From assembly GCF_037138995.1 (NCBI RefSeq), contig NZ_JBAXHI010000018.1, positions 1 to 64,000 of the forward strand: a stretch of 64,000 nt of DNA. The letters are read 5' to 3'. The DNA comes from Chlorohelix sp037138995 (GTDB taxonomy: Bacteria; Chloroflexota; Chloroflexia; Chloroheliales; Chloroheliaceae). A program made the translations under genes and the position numbers. Of the stretch, positions 33,991 to 42,739 are shown piece by piece. The notes under the pieces were generated by a model. That model ran no database searches and had not been told where the DNA came from. It saw only the letters and a list, made by a program, of their open reading frames with translations. Numbering within the stretch: the stretch's first letter is position 1; the number at the start of each line of letters is the position of its first letter.

Positions 33991-36900
33991 ATGGTAAATG
34001 ATTTGTCAAAGAAGAATTTTGAGAACTATGATGAACTGCCGGGAGGAAGCATCGGTAAACTAGTTCGCGCCGATTATCTTTCACTTGGTCGTTATTTAAA
34101 TCCCGATCAGATTGCTCGGCGCGTTTACGAAATCCTCTCTCAATTGCTCGGCTCGGACACTGCTTTTGTGCTGGTGCGTTGGGATGGGAAGCGTATCACC
34201 CCGCTGGTGATTAAAGCTCACCCCCTGACTGACAGTGTTTCATTGCTTGATATTGTAAAGACGCTACAAAATCAGAAAACCCCTTTGTTGCTTACTGACT
34301 CGCATGAGGTTGCAGAGTTTTCAAGTTTGCCTTTAGGCTATCATCTGGCTTATTACCCTCTTACCGATGCGATTGATTTGCGCTCGGCTCTATGTATTGT
34401 CAGTCCCCATACTATTTTCTCTCCTGCTCTGCTGGAAGATTTAGAAGCGCTGGTAGTGGCGTTGAAAAATGCGTTGGAAAACGCAGCAGAACATGGCAAA
34501 GTGCTGCGGGAATATTCTCTCTTGCAAATGGCAAAAAAAACGTGGGAACAGGTGTGGGGCGAAATCGAAGAACAGCAAAAGGCAATTGAGCGGTTGCTTG
34601 CACGTAATCAAGCGTTGCTAGATATTGGTCTCGCCATCAATAGTTCGCTCGACCTGAAAGATGTGCTAACCACGATTGTCACCGAAGCGGTCAAGTTATT
34701 ACAGGTCAGTCGGGGCGCAATTGCGCTATGGGACGAGGGTAGGCACGACATCAAGGTGATGGCAGAGTATTTGCATGATGGTATATCTATGAATACGCCA
34801 TCATTTCTTGAATTTAACCTTAATCAGGCTGAAACAATGGCGCTTCCTGCCGAAAATCGTTTGGTAGAACTAAACTTTCCCAATAGCTTGACTGAGCAGG
34901 ATACCGAGAAATTGCGTCGCTTTTTGGCAGAATCATGGGATTTGCGTACTGGAAAGGTAGGCAGCATTCTAATAAGCCCTTTGCGCTGGCAATCGCAAAC
35001 CATTGGCGTTATTATTCTAAACGACCAAACCTCCGGGCGTGATTTCAATAAAGAAGATCAGGATGTGTTGGCTCTGATTGCCAACCAAGCGGCAGTAGCT
35101 ATCGAAAATGCTCGCCTATTTGATACGATTCGGGATGAGCGCAACCGCACCCAACTTATTTTGAACTCTATTGCCGATGCAGTGTTTACAACTGACCTGA
35201 AGCAAAGGATAGTTACTTTAAACCCCGGCGCAGAGCAAATCTCCGGGTTGACCACAGAGGATTTGATAGAACGCTATTATTGGGAAGCGCTTGGTATGCA
35301 GGATAGCAAAGGACATACCCTACCGCTAGAAGCCTCCCCTTGCCTACAAGCGATTCAAAACGCCACTTCCACCGAGCCGCGTATTTTCTCAATCAATCAT
35401 CCAGACGGTAAACGCCGTATGATTTCGCTGGTTGCTGCGCCGCTTATTGAAAGTGGTAGAGTCACAGGTGTAGTAGGGGTTTTCCGGGATGTTACCCGTG
35501 AGCAGGAGGTCAGTCGTCTCAAGGATGAATTTGTAAGCCTTGTTTCGCATGAATTGCGTACCCCGATGGCAAGCGTGTTGGGCTTCTCCGAACTGATGTT
35601 GACCCGTCAGGTGAGCCAAGAAAAATCGCGTCTTTATGTAGAAACCATTCACAAGGAAGCACAGCGCCTCAGCAACTTAATCAGCGATTTCCTAGACATT
35701 CAGCGTATGGAAGCAGGGCGGCAGGTTTATAATTTCAGCGAGGTGAGTTTGAGTTTTCTGGTACGCCCTGTTCTCGATTTGTTCAATAACGAGCGCGAAC
35801 GCATCAAAGTTGAGTTTCCCGATGACCTTACCATGATACGTGCTGACCCTGATAGGATTGTGCAAACCCTAACGAATCTAATCGGTAATGCAATAAAATA
35901 TTCTCCTAACGGCGGAGACATTATTTTGAGAGCGCACCTGAATGAAAACCAAATGGTGGAAGCTTCGGTGCAAGATAATGGACTTGGTATTCCCAAAGAA
36001 GCTCAAAGCCAGCTATTCAACAAATTTTTCCGGGTAGATAACAGCGACCGCCGAGAAATCGGCGGAACCGGGCTAGGACTTGCCATTAGTCGTGAGATAA
36101 TAGAGGCGCACGGTGGTAAAATCTGGGTGGATAGTGCGCTTGGTAAAGGCAGCATTTTCCATTTTACCCTGCCGGCAGTTTTGGTTAATCCGCCTGAGCC
36201 AAATCAAACAATTACCACCTCTTACTCAGTAGAGGCGATTGAAAACACTATTCTTATAGTTGAAGATAACAATAGCCTAGCTCAGCTAATTAGCACTTAT
36301 CTAGAAGAAGATGGTTATTCTTGCCGGATAGTTAATAGCGCCGAGCAGGCATTACGTTTGGTAGATTTGCTTATCCCGGTTGCAATGGTACTGGATATTA
36401 CACTAGCAGGTCGTATGGATGGGTGGGATTTGCTAATCAAATTGAAGGAGAATCCGCATTTAACCGATGTGCCTGTTATTATCTGTACAGTGCTAGATAC
36501 CAAATTTATGGGCGCACATATAGGCGCAGCGGAATTTTTGCCAAAGCCGGTTGAATTACGCAGGTTGGAAGAGTTGATTAACCGTCTAACTGCCCTAGCT
36601 CCTCAGCGCAATATTCTAGTAATTGATGATGATGCCAGTTTGCGTCGTATGCTAAAGGAAAGCCTAAGCGAACTGGATTTCGTAGTGGCGACCGCAGCAA
36701 GCGGTGATCAAGGCTTGAAACTGGCTACTCAAAACCCGCCTGACCTGATTGTTCTGGACTTGATGATGCCAAAAATGGATGGGTTTCAGGTACTATCGCG
36801 CCTGAGAGCCGATCACATTACCATTAATATTCCGGTTATCGTGGTTAGTGCTAAAGAACTGTCAAATGATGAACACGTCTTTATTCACAAAGGATTGGCG

Positions 36901-36993
36901 CGTTTTCTTACCAAAGGTGAGCAAACTCCTCAGCGTATTCGCGAAGCGGTACGCGAGAGTCTCGAAGCCAAAAAATTGACAACAACCAGATAG
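33991..36993 (+). CDS. GAF-GAF-PAS hybrid histidine kinase with two receiver domains
   Basis: A 1000-residue cytoplasmic sensor. The domain order is GAF-like (about 30-170), coiled coil, GAF (about 205-370, AINSSLDLKDVLTTIVTEAV), PAS (about 385-505, ILNSIADAVFTTDLKQRIV), HisKA (about 510-575, H-box SHELRTPMASVLGF), HATPase_c (about 615-735, NLIGNAIKYS, GLGLAISREI), REC1 (about 750-865, phosphoacceptor in MVLDITLAGRMDG) and REC2 (about 872-990, LIVLDLMMPKMDG). No TM segment is present. REC2 is canonical; in REC1 the Asp is followed by ITLAGR, a looser match. The tandem FKBP, EVE and unknown genes follow in the same direction. Confidence 0.95.
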   Translation: MVNDLSKKNFENYDELPGGSIGKLVRADYLSLGRYLNPDQIARRVYEILSQLLGSDTAFVLVRWDGKRITPLVIKAHPLTDSVSLLDIVKTLQNQKTPLLLTDSHEVAEFSSLPLGYHLAYYPLTDAIDLRSALCIVSPHTIFSPALLEDLEALVVALKNALENAAEHGKVLREYSLLQMAKKTWEQVWGEIEEQQKAIERLLARNQALLDIGLAINSSLDLKDVLTTIVTEAVKLLQVSRGAIALWDEGRHDIKVMAEYLHDGISMNTPSFLEFNLNQAETMALPAENRLVELNFPNSLTEQDTEKLRRFLAESWDLRTGKVGSILISPLRWQSQTIGVIILNDQTSGRDFNKEDQDVLALIANQAAVAIENARLFDTIRDERNRTQLILNSIADAVFTTDLKQRIVTLNPGAEQISGLTTEDLIERYYWEALGMQDSKGHTLPLEASPCLQAIQNATSTEPRIFSINHPDGKRRMISLVAAPLIESGRVTGVVGVFRDVTREQEVSRLKDEFVSLVSHELRTPMASVLGFSELMLTRQVSQEKSRLYVETIHKEAQRLSNLISDFLDIQRMEAGRQVYNFSEVSLSFLVRPVLDLFNNERERIKVEFPDDLTMIRADPDRIVQTLTNLIGNAIKYSPNGGDIILRAHLNENQMVEASVQDNGLGIPKEAQSQLFNKFFRVDNSDRREIGGTGLGLAISREIIEAHGGKIWVDSALGKGSIFHFTLPAVLVNPPEPNQTITTSYSVEAIENTILIVEDNNSLAQLISTYLEEDGYSCRIVNSAEQALRLVDLLIPVAMVLDITLAGRMDGWDLLIKLKENPHLTDVPVIICTVLDTKFMGAHIGAAEFLPKPVELRRLEELINRLTALAPQRNILVIDDDASLRRMLKESLSELDFVVATAASGDQGLKLATQNPPDLIVLDLMMPKMDGFQVLSRLRADHITINIPVIVVSAKELSNDEHVFIHKGLARFLTKGEQTPQRIREAVRESLEAKKLTTTR

Positions 36994-37008
36994 GAGATTA
37001 GAAATTAT

Positions 37009-37353
37009 ATGAGCGAAGTAACAACCCCTAGCGGTTTGAAATATGTGGATAATGTGGTGGGAAGTGGCGCACAGCCGCAGTCCGGTCAGACAGTGGTAGT
37101 ACACTATACCGGCTATCTTACCAACGGTACTAAGTTTGATAGCTCGGTTGATCGTGGGCAACCTTTCACATTCGTGTTAGGAGCAGGACAGGTAATTAAG
37201 GGTTGGGACGAAGGTTTGGCTTCCATGAAGGTTGGCGGTAAACGTCGCTTGATTATCCCTTCGACCCTTGGCTATGGTTCACGGGGTGCAGGTGGAATTA
37301 TTCCGCCGAACGCCGAATTGCTCTTTGATGTGGAATTGCTTGGAATAAAATAA
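37009..37353 (+). CDS. FKBP-type peptidyl-prolyl isomerase (cytosolic)
   Basis: A minimal 114-residue FKBP domain with no signal. Conserved FKBP residues are visible in VVHYTGYLTNGTKFDSSVDRG (quoted here only as VHYTGYLTNGTKFDSS), FVLGAGQVIKGWDEGL and YGSRGAGGIIPPNAELLFDVELL. It catalyses cis-trans isomerisation at proline bonds. It is a tandem paralogue of the lipoprotein FKBP starting at 37483, with near-identical core sequence. It starts 15 nt after the hybrid kinase stop and is followed by a hairpin. Confidence 0.95.
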   Translation: MSEVTTPSGLKYVDNVVGSGAQPQSGQTVVVHYTGYLTNGTKFDSSVDRGQPFTFVLGAGQVIKGWDEGLASMKVGGKRRLIIPSTLGYGSRGAGGIIPPNAELLFDVELLGIK

Positions 37354-37362
37354 GGATATTTT

Positions 37363-37404
37363 GGGGCTATGTTGTAGGGATAAACACCTTGCACATAGCC
37401 TTTC
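37363..37404 (+). terminator. Hairpin between the two FKBP genes
   Basis: An 8-bp stem (GGCTATGT 37365-37372 with ACATAGCC 37393-37400) followed by TTTCTGCTGTTTT on the plus strand. It probably terminates, at least partly, the kinase-FKBP transcript. Confidence 0.6.
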
Positions 37405-37482
37405 TGCTGTTTTAAAAATACCACGTGCTGTATTAAGTAAAAATTACCAATAGCGCTTTTTCTTAGTTTTTAAGGATTGATG

Positions 37483-37953
37483 ATGAACAATAAACCGAGA
37501 CTTATTTCCGTCTTTATTCTGGTATTGCTGATGTCCGCGCTTCTGGTTGCTTGTGGCGATAATACTGCCGCTCCTTCTGCTGCCACTGCGCCTGCCGGTA
37601 CCGCTACTCCAGAATTGACTAAAAGCGCCACCGGCTTGAAATATTATGATACAGTTGTAGGAAGCGGCGCTCAGCCAAAAGTCGGGCAAAGCGTTTCTGT
37701 ACATTACTCCGGCTACCTTACCAACGGAACCAAATTTGATAGCTCGGTTGATCGTGGGCAACCTTTCAAATTCGTGTTAGGTGTTGGGCAAGTAATCAAG
37801 GGTTGGGATGAGGGCGTGGCAACCATGAAAGTGGGCGGTAAACGCCGCTTGCTTATTCCGCCGAGTTTAGGTTATGGCGCACAAGGGGCGGGTACGAGTA
37901 TTCCACCCAATGCTGAACTCATTTTCGATGTGGAACTTTTGGCGGTGCAATGA
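37483..37953 (+). CDS. FKBP-type peptidyl-prolyl isomerase lipoprotein
   Basis: A signal peptide (LISVFILVLLMSALLVAC) ends with a lipobox Cys; an Ala/Pro/Thr-rich spacer then leads into a complete FKBP domain (about 50-156) very similar to the preceding gene product, including SSVDRGQPFKFVLG and KVGGKRRL. It should work outside the membrane as a folding catalyst anchored through Lgt-dependent lipidation. Three in-frame starts lie close together (TTG 37477, ATG 37480, ATG 37483); the last has the best spacing to AAGGA. The EVE-domain gene follows 3 nt after its stop codon. Confidence 0.93.
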   Translation: MNNKPRLISVFILVLLMSALLVACGDNTAAPSAATAPAGTATPELTKSATGLKYYDTVVGSGAQPKVGQSVSVHYSGYLTNGTKFDSSVDRGQPFKFVLGVGQVIKGWDEGVATMKVGGKRRLLIPPSLGYGAQGAGTSIPPNAELIFDVELLAVQ

Positions 37954-37956
37954 TTT

Positions 37957-38361
37957 ATGGCTTATTTCCTTGCTAAAACCGATCCTGAAACCTACTCGAT
38001 TGATAGCCTTGAGCTTGAGAAGAAAACCGTGTGGGATGGGATTCGCAACGCGCAAGCCCTTCAAGCCATTCGGCAAATGAAACCGGGCGACACTGTAATG
38101 ATTTACCACAGTGGAGGTCAATCAGCAGTGGTTGGGGTAGCAAAGGTCATTTCCGAAGCACGTCCAGACCCAAATGACTCTAAAAGTTGGGTTATTGACA
38201 TCGAATTTGCTCATAAATTTGAATCTCCGGTGACGCTTGCTGAAATAAAAACCAGTGGGCTATTTAATGACTGGAGTTTGGTGCGGCAGAGTCGTCTTTC
38301 AACTATGAGCGTACCTGAAAGCTTTATAGATTGGCTCAGCCAAAGAGGGGCTTTGAAGTAG
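37957..38361 (+). CDS. EVE-domain protein
   Basis: A 134-residue protein made of one EVE (PUA-like) domain: MAYFLAKTDPETYSI, then KKTVWDGIRNAQALQAIRQMKPGD, quoted in part (VWDGIRNAQALQAIRQMKPGD without the first residues), GDTVMIYHSGG and the late WSLVRQSRLSTMSVP. EVE domains bind modified bases in DNA or RNA, through an aromatic cage, and are found both in housekeeping proteins and as modules of restriction systems. There is no restriction gene adjacent, so a housekeeping role is more likely. It follows the FKBP lipoprotein gene by 3 nt. Confidence 0.9.
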   Translation: MAYFLAKTDPETYSIDSLELEKKTVWDGIRNAQALQAIRQMKPGDTVMIYHSGGQSAVVGVAKVISEARPDPNDSKSWVIDIEFAHKFESPVTLAEIKTSGLFNDWSLVRQSRLSTMSVPESFIDWLSQRGALK

Positions 38362-38362
38362 T

Positions 38363-38785
38363 ATGTTTGAACAGCCACTGCTACCTCTGGATGGAGTAAT
38401 ATCTAAAGAGGGAACTGCCTATAAATTGCGTAGCGGTGGTTATCGTCCCAAACCAGAAGTGGAATTGGTGATAATTCGGCTGGTTTTTGGCGCAGAAGAA
38501 AGCCAGCTAAAAACATTCTGGTGGTTGGCGCGTCATGAACATACTACCGAAGAGGTAGCGGGCGGCAGACTCATGGTAACCAATATGCGGGATGCAGTAG
38601 CGGCAGCACGTCACCTAATCCGCCAAAATTTCAGAATTTCCCGTACCAGAGAAGAAACCTACGCCGAACCTGAAATTAGCCTCGAAGAATGGGGCTTGCG
38701 CTATATGGATTTGCTGGCGCGTTATGCTATTCCAACCGGAGAACCCCCACAGTCAGAAGAATATCGCCAAAGTGCTTTGTTCTAA
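38363..38785 (+). CDS. Conserved-looking protein of unknown function
   Basis: A 140-residue soluble protein I do not recognise. It starts one base after the EVE gene stop codon, so it is in the same operon. The middle part has a two-strand then helix pattern (VELVIIRLVFGAEESQLKTFWWLARHEHTTEEV quoted only as FWWLARHEHTTEEVAGG) and a helix NMRDAVAAARHLIRQNF. The C-terminus is acidic and Glu/Tyr-rich. It has no signal, TM or Cys motif. Its stop codon overlaps the end of the convergent PuhE-CobW gene by 4 nt. Confidence 0.7.
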   Translation: MFEQPLLPLDGVISKEGTAYKLRSGGYRPKPEVELVIIRLVFGAEESQLKTFWWLARHEHTTEEVAGGRLMVTNMRDAVAAARHLIRQNFRISRTREETYAEPEISLEEWGLRYMDLLARYAIPTGEPPQSEEYRQSALF

Positions 38786-40503
38786 AGGCTAACTGCCGGA
38801 ATAATACAGCCCTGTAAGCGTTCATGTAACTGCTCGCTGGTTAGGTCTTCTGCAATTGCCATAAAACGCCCACCGGGTAATTCTCCCGGAAGTGGGGGCG
38901 TTAGTATTCGTTCAATGATATTACCGCTGGCTAAATCCCACGCTAACCTACCACCACCCCGCGCATGAAAAATTCCCTTGGCGCGTATTACAGGTCCATA
39001 ATGACCATCCCGTAGGTCGGCAAAAAGGTCGCGCAAGGCTTGCGGGTCAAATTCTCCGGTGTATTCCTTACCGAAAGAGATTAAGCCGCCCTCTTCTTCG
39101 TCGTGGAGGTGCTGCTCGTGTTCTTCTGAGAGAAGTTCCGGCTTTGCCTCGAACAATTCATTCAATGCAACCTGCCCGTTTATAGCCGTTATAACCCGCG
39201 CTTTGTGATTCAATGCGCTTACTACTTTTCCCACTCGTCCAACCTCGCCCGGTTGCACCAAATCGGTTTTGCTGATTACGATTGCCCCGGCTGCCTTTAT
39301 CTGCGTCACTACAAACTCAGGTAAGCCGCCTGATGCCAACAAACGGGGCGCTTCGATAACCGCTACTACTTCTACATTCGCGACTCTTTTTACCAGACGT
39401 GGGCTGGCAAGCGCCTTGATGATTTCTTCGATTCCCGCAACGCCGCTCGGCTCTATAATCACTCGTTCAGGTTTGAAAGTTTCCAGCAAATTGATTATTT
39501 GCCCACTTAAATTTTTCTGGAGCGTGCAGCACACACAACCGCCCGGCAACTCGACTACCATTCCGGCAGCGTTATCGCCCCTAATAAGCTCGGCATCAAT
39601 TCCTACTGCGCCAAAGTCGTTCACCAACACCGCTACACGCTCATCGAATTGCGGTAACAGGTGGCGAATAAGAGTGGTTTTACCGCTGCCTAGATAGCCG
39701 CAAACCACTTGAATAGTGGGTAACTGTTGCTGTTCATCAGCTTTGCGGCTTTTCAACGCCCAATCCCAAGCCTTAGATGGCACAGGTGTAACCAACCACC
39801 AATGTTCAATGACGGCGGCAACCATCAACACGAACAACAAAGCCTGTCCGACTTGTTCCCCGGCGGTATTAGTCTGTGCTGCCGATATAAATAGCGCGGT
39901 GGCGATGATAGTAGAGATAGTAGCGGAAAATGGAAAGAAAGAGTTAAGCGGCTTTTGGGTAAAATACTGCGCCATATATTTAAGGTTATCGGGAAGGTAA
40001 TCAGTTGTAAGGTTGTTGATACCCAGAAAAATATTAATTTTTGCCGACTGGTGAGTCCAGTGCAAAATCATAAAAGTCCACAAACCTGTTTCGTTGCTGC
40101 CGCCCCAACCTACAATAATAACCGCAATACTCAAGCCGATTATCATCAGTTCATGATACAAGTTTGCGGCAACGGCTCGGCGGAATCTCAAACTGGTGGG
40201 AGTGCCGGGTTCAATTTCCGGTATATTTTTGCGACCAACGATAAGACCGCTGTAGTAACTGGTTTCTATCCAACTCCAGATGATAATTGCCCAAAAGAAT
40301 TGTGCGAATACCCCGCCCACATCATGGCTATCGCGCGTAGCCACCATTTGCCAGAACGCGAAGGGTTGCGCCAGCGTAACCACGCCGAATACCCATGGTC
40401 TCCAAGCGCGTCGTCCACACAAATATATAATAATTCCGGTTGCGCCCCACCAAATAAAGATTGCGGCAACTACCGATGGTAAAACATCTATCCAGAAATT
40501 CAC
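38782..40503 (-). CDS. PuhE-like membrane domain fused to a CobW/G3E GTPase
   Basis: A single 573-residue frame. Residues 1-255 have six or seven TM helices and resemble PuhE (photosynthetic complex assembly protein 2, DUF3623): TGLWTFMILHWTHQSAKINI, FLGINNLTTDYLPDNLKY and VIEHWWLVTPVPS are its characteristic blocks. Residues 263-570 are a complete CobW-type GTPase: Walker A GYLGSGKT (269-276), CxCC metal motif C323-V-C325-C326 in PGGCVCCTL, SKTD (411-414), a His/Glu-rich loop EEHEQHLHDEEE (460-471) and a CobW C-terminal domain. CobW proteins deliver Zn, Co or other metals. A membrane-tethered metallochaperone for bacteriochlorophyll or photosystem assembly is plausible; the hem operon lies 1.2 kb away. 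No frameshift or break is seen at the junction. Confidence 0.85.
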   Translation of the reverse strand: MNFWIDVLPSVVAAIFIWWGATGIIIYLCGRRAWRPWVFGVVTLAQPFAFWQMVATRDSHDVGGVFAQFFWAIIIWSWIETSYYSGLIVGRKNIPEIEPGTPTSLRFRRAVAANLYHELMIIGLSIAVIIVGWGGSNETGLWTFMILHWTHQSAKINIFLGINNLTTDYLPDNLKYMAQYFTQKPLNSFFPFSATISTIIATALFISAAQTNTAGEQVGQALLFVLMVAAVIEHWWLVTPVPSKAWDWALKSRKADEQQQLPTIQVVCGYLGSGKTTLIRHLLPQFDERVAVLVNDFGAVGIDAELIRGDNAAGMVVELPGGCVCCTLQKNLSGQIINLLETFKPERVIIEPSGVAGIEEIIKALASPRLVKRVANVEVVAVIEAPRLLASGGLPEFVVTQIKAAGAIVISKTDLVQPGEVGRVGKVVSALNHKARVITAINGQVALNELFEAKPELLSEEHEQHLHDEEEGGLISFGKEYTGEFDPQALRDLFADLRDGHYGPVIRAKGIFHARGGGRLAWDLASGNIIERILTPPLPGELPGGRFMAIAEDLTSEQLHERLQGCIIPAVSL

Positions 40504-40762
40504 AATAGAATAACTCCTCCAGAAAGATAAAACTTTGTTGTATGGCTAAATTATAGAGTTACCCTGCTAAAGGGTAAGTGGCTTGGACTACAGAAATAAT
40601 ACCATTGCATAGTCCTAGTTTACTATTCTTTAACCTAGTGTATCCTCGTTATCTCTTGTATTAAAGCCTCTCAAGTAATACTCTATATCAGATATATTTA
40701 TCTCAAAGCAGTTTATATAGATATTTAGCATTCAAATGCATGATACATAAAAGGAAAAAGTT

Positions 40763-41500
40763 ATGGCAAACTATGATGGTCTAGTTCTCGTTGCAGGCGC
40801 AACTGGAGGAGTCGGTAGGCGGGTGGTAAAAGCGCTTGTAAATGAAGGTATAAAAACCCGCGTGTTGGTGCGTGATAACAAAAAAGGCGAAATTCTGGCA
40901 AAGCTAGGGGTTGAGGTTTTTATAATTGATGTAGCAAATCCCCAAACAACCGCTGAAACCTTTGCCAAAGCGTTAGAAGGCGTTACGGCGATTATTAGTG
41001 CGCTTGGTACACGCCAAATGTTCAGCAATACGAACGGGTTAAAGCAAGTAGATTATTTTGGCAATAAACGCTTGATTGATGCTGCTAAGGTCAAAGGGGT
41101 TAAGCGATATATACTCAATTCCACTATGGGTGTATATCAGGAGCGTAGCCTTTTGCATCCTTTCAGTATCCCGTTCTATCCTAAATGGCAAGCTGAGGAA
41201 TATTTGGTTAAAAGTGGGCTGTCCTATACTATCATCCGCCCCGGTGGTTTAGTAGATACAGACGAGGCTTTGAAATTGCCTTCTGGCGCAAAACGTCGCC
41301 CGGTGCTGGCGGAGAGCCAGTTAAGCGGTGATGGAGGCTTTAATATTCTCGGTCGGGTACACCGTGAGGATGTAGCGCTGGCGATGGTGCGCTGCCTTTG
41401 GACTCCCCAGATGCAAAGCCGCATTTACGATTTGCTTGACTACTCTTCGGTAAAGCCTAACAAGCGCGAGAAGATTGTTAAAGAACTGTCGGTTTCCTAA
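40763..41500 (+). CDS. NmrA-like atypical SDR
   Basis: A 245-residue NAD(P)-binding protein with the Rossmann motif VAGATGGVGRRVVKAL, quoted residue 12 onwards, typical of atypical SDR/NmrA proteins (TGxxGxxG). It also has the IISALGTRQMF and RYILNSTMGVY blocks, YTIIRPGGLVD and a REDVALAMVRCL C-terminal block. The catalytic Tyr-x3-Lys of classical SDRs is not clear. Relatives include Ycf39-like photosystem assembly factors and divinyl reductases, but at 245 residues it is shorter than those. It is transcribed divergently from the PuhE-CobW gene and convergently with the hem operon. AAAAGGAAAAAG precedes the ATG. Confidence 0.85.
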   Translation: MANYDGLVLVAGATGGVGRRVVKALVNEGIKTRVLVRDNKKGEILAKLGVEVFIIDVANPQTTAETFAKALEGVTAIISALGTRQMFSNTNGLKQVDYFGNKRLIDAAKVKGVKRYILNSTMGVYQERSLLHPFSIPFYPKWQAEEYLVKSGLSYTIIRPGGLVDTDEALKLPSGAKRRPVLAESQLSGDGGFNILGRVHREDVALAMVRCLWTPQMQSRIYDLLDYSSVKPNKREKIVKELSVS

Positions 41501-41531
41501 TTGTTTCGCTCGTTTCAGCAAAAGATTTAGG

Positions 41532-41558
41532 CAAGGGGTTTTAATACCCCTTGTTTTT
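41532..41558 (+). terminator. Intrinsic terminator of the NmrA-like gene
   Basis: An 8-bp stem (CAAGGGGT 41532-41539 with ACCCCTTG 41546-41553) followed by a T5 run on the plus strand, 31 nt after the stop codon. Confidence 0.8.
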
Positions 41559-41645
41559 ACTTTACATAAAATAAAGGTGGGCATAAATCGTTTTTTGTGT
41601 TATTGGCCTATGCCAGCGCAGTACAGAATATTCAAGCAAAAATAG

Positions 41646-41682
41646 CAAAAAAATATGGCTACAGAAATTTCTCCGTAGCCAT
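41646..41682 (-). terminator. Intrinsic terminator of the hem operon
   Basis: On the minus strand an 8-bp stem (ATGGCTAC/GTAGCCAT at 41655-41682) containing an inner AGAAATTTCT palindrome is followed by a T7 run (complement of 41647-41653). It lies 32 nt past the hemB stop codon. Confidence 0.8.
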
Positions 41683-41713
41683 TGTTATTTATGTAAGGGA
41701 AAGATTTATGTAA

Positions 41714-42727
41714 TTATCGAGAGAACCAAGGAGCAGCTTCTTTGGCGTGGTAGGTGATAATCATATCAGCACCTGCCCGTTTAATAGAAACCAACGTTTC
41801 GCGAATCACACGTTCCTCGTCAATCCAACCTAAACGTGCCGCCGCTTTTATCATCGAATACTCGCCACTGACATTGTAAGCTGCCAGCGGTAGGTCAAAA
41901 CGATCACGTGTACGGCTGATAATGTCTAGATAAGCCAGCGCAGGCTTGACCATAATCATATCTGCGCCTTCTGCGACATCTAGTTCGGTTTCGCGCAAAG
42001 CTTCGCGAATGTTGGGGGGATCCATTTGATAGCTGCGTCGGTCGCCGAATTGAGGGGTACTATCGGCAGCTTCGCGGAATGGTCCGTAATATCCGCTGGC
42101 GAACTTGGCGCTGTAGGACATAATCGGAATATTATCGAAGCCGTTAGAGTCAAGCCCCTCGCGAATTGCGCCTACACGTCCGTCCATCATATCGGAAGGG
42201 GCTATAATGTCCGCACCCGCTTCAGCATGTGAAACAGCCATTCTAGTGAGCAAATCAAGGGTGGGGTCGTTCAGCACGTAACCCTCGTTGTTTACCACTC
42301 CGCAATGCCCATGATTGGTAAATTCACAGAGGCAAACATCGGTGATAACTACCAGTTCAGGCACAGCCTTTTTGATTATGCGAACCGCTTCCTGAACTAC
42401 GCCATTATCGTTGTAGGCTTCGCTACCCTTCTCATCTTTAAAGTCGGGGATACCAAAAAGTAGCACGGCAGGAATGCCCAATTTTGCAATATTCTCGGCT
42501 TCACCTGCAAGGTCTTTTAGCGACCAGCGATATTGCCCCGGCATAGAGCCGATTTCCACCTGAGAGTTAATACCTTCGGCAATAAAGAGCGGATAGATAA
42601 AATTATCAACCGACAGATGAGTCTCGCGCACCATCCGCCGCAAATTTTCGGTGCGGCGGGTGCGGCGTGGGCGATTTTTCAGATTGGCGCGTTTTTGCGC
42701 TATTCCCAAATCTTTCTCAGTCAGCAT
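41714..42727 (-). CDS. hemB: Porphobilinogen synthase (delta-aminolevulinate dehydratase)
   Basis: Condenses two 5-aminolevulinates to porphobilinogen. The 337 residues contain the Zn-type metal site DVCLCEFTNHGHCG (three Cys), the substrate Lys in MSYSAKFASGYYGPFR and the Schiff-base Lys in MIMVKPALAYLD. The Cys-rich site marks a zinc-dependent rather than purely Mg-dependent enzyme, notable because a CobW metallochaperone domain is encoded 1.2 kb away. It is the last gene of hemA-C-D-Q-L-B, 12 nt after hemL, and is followed by a strong terminator. Confidence 0.97.
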   Translation of the reverse strand: MLTEKDLGIAQKRANLKNRPRRTRRTENLRRMVRETHLSVDNFIYPLFIAEGINSQVEIGSMPGQYRWSLKDLAGEAENIAKLGIPAVLLFGIPDFKDEKGSEAYNDNGVVQEAVRIIKKAVPELVVITDVCLCEFTNHGHCGVVNNEGYVLNDPTLDLLTRMAVSHAEAGADIIAPSDMMDGRVGAIREGLDSNGFDNIPIMSYSAKFASGYYGPFREAADSTPQFGDRRSYQMDPPNIREALRETELDVAEGADMIMVKPALAYLDIISRTRDRFDLPLAAYNVSGEYSMIKAAARLGWIDEERVIRETLVSIKRAGADMIITYHAKEAAPWFSR

Positions 42728-42739
42728 AGCTCCCCCTGT

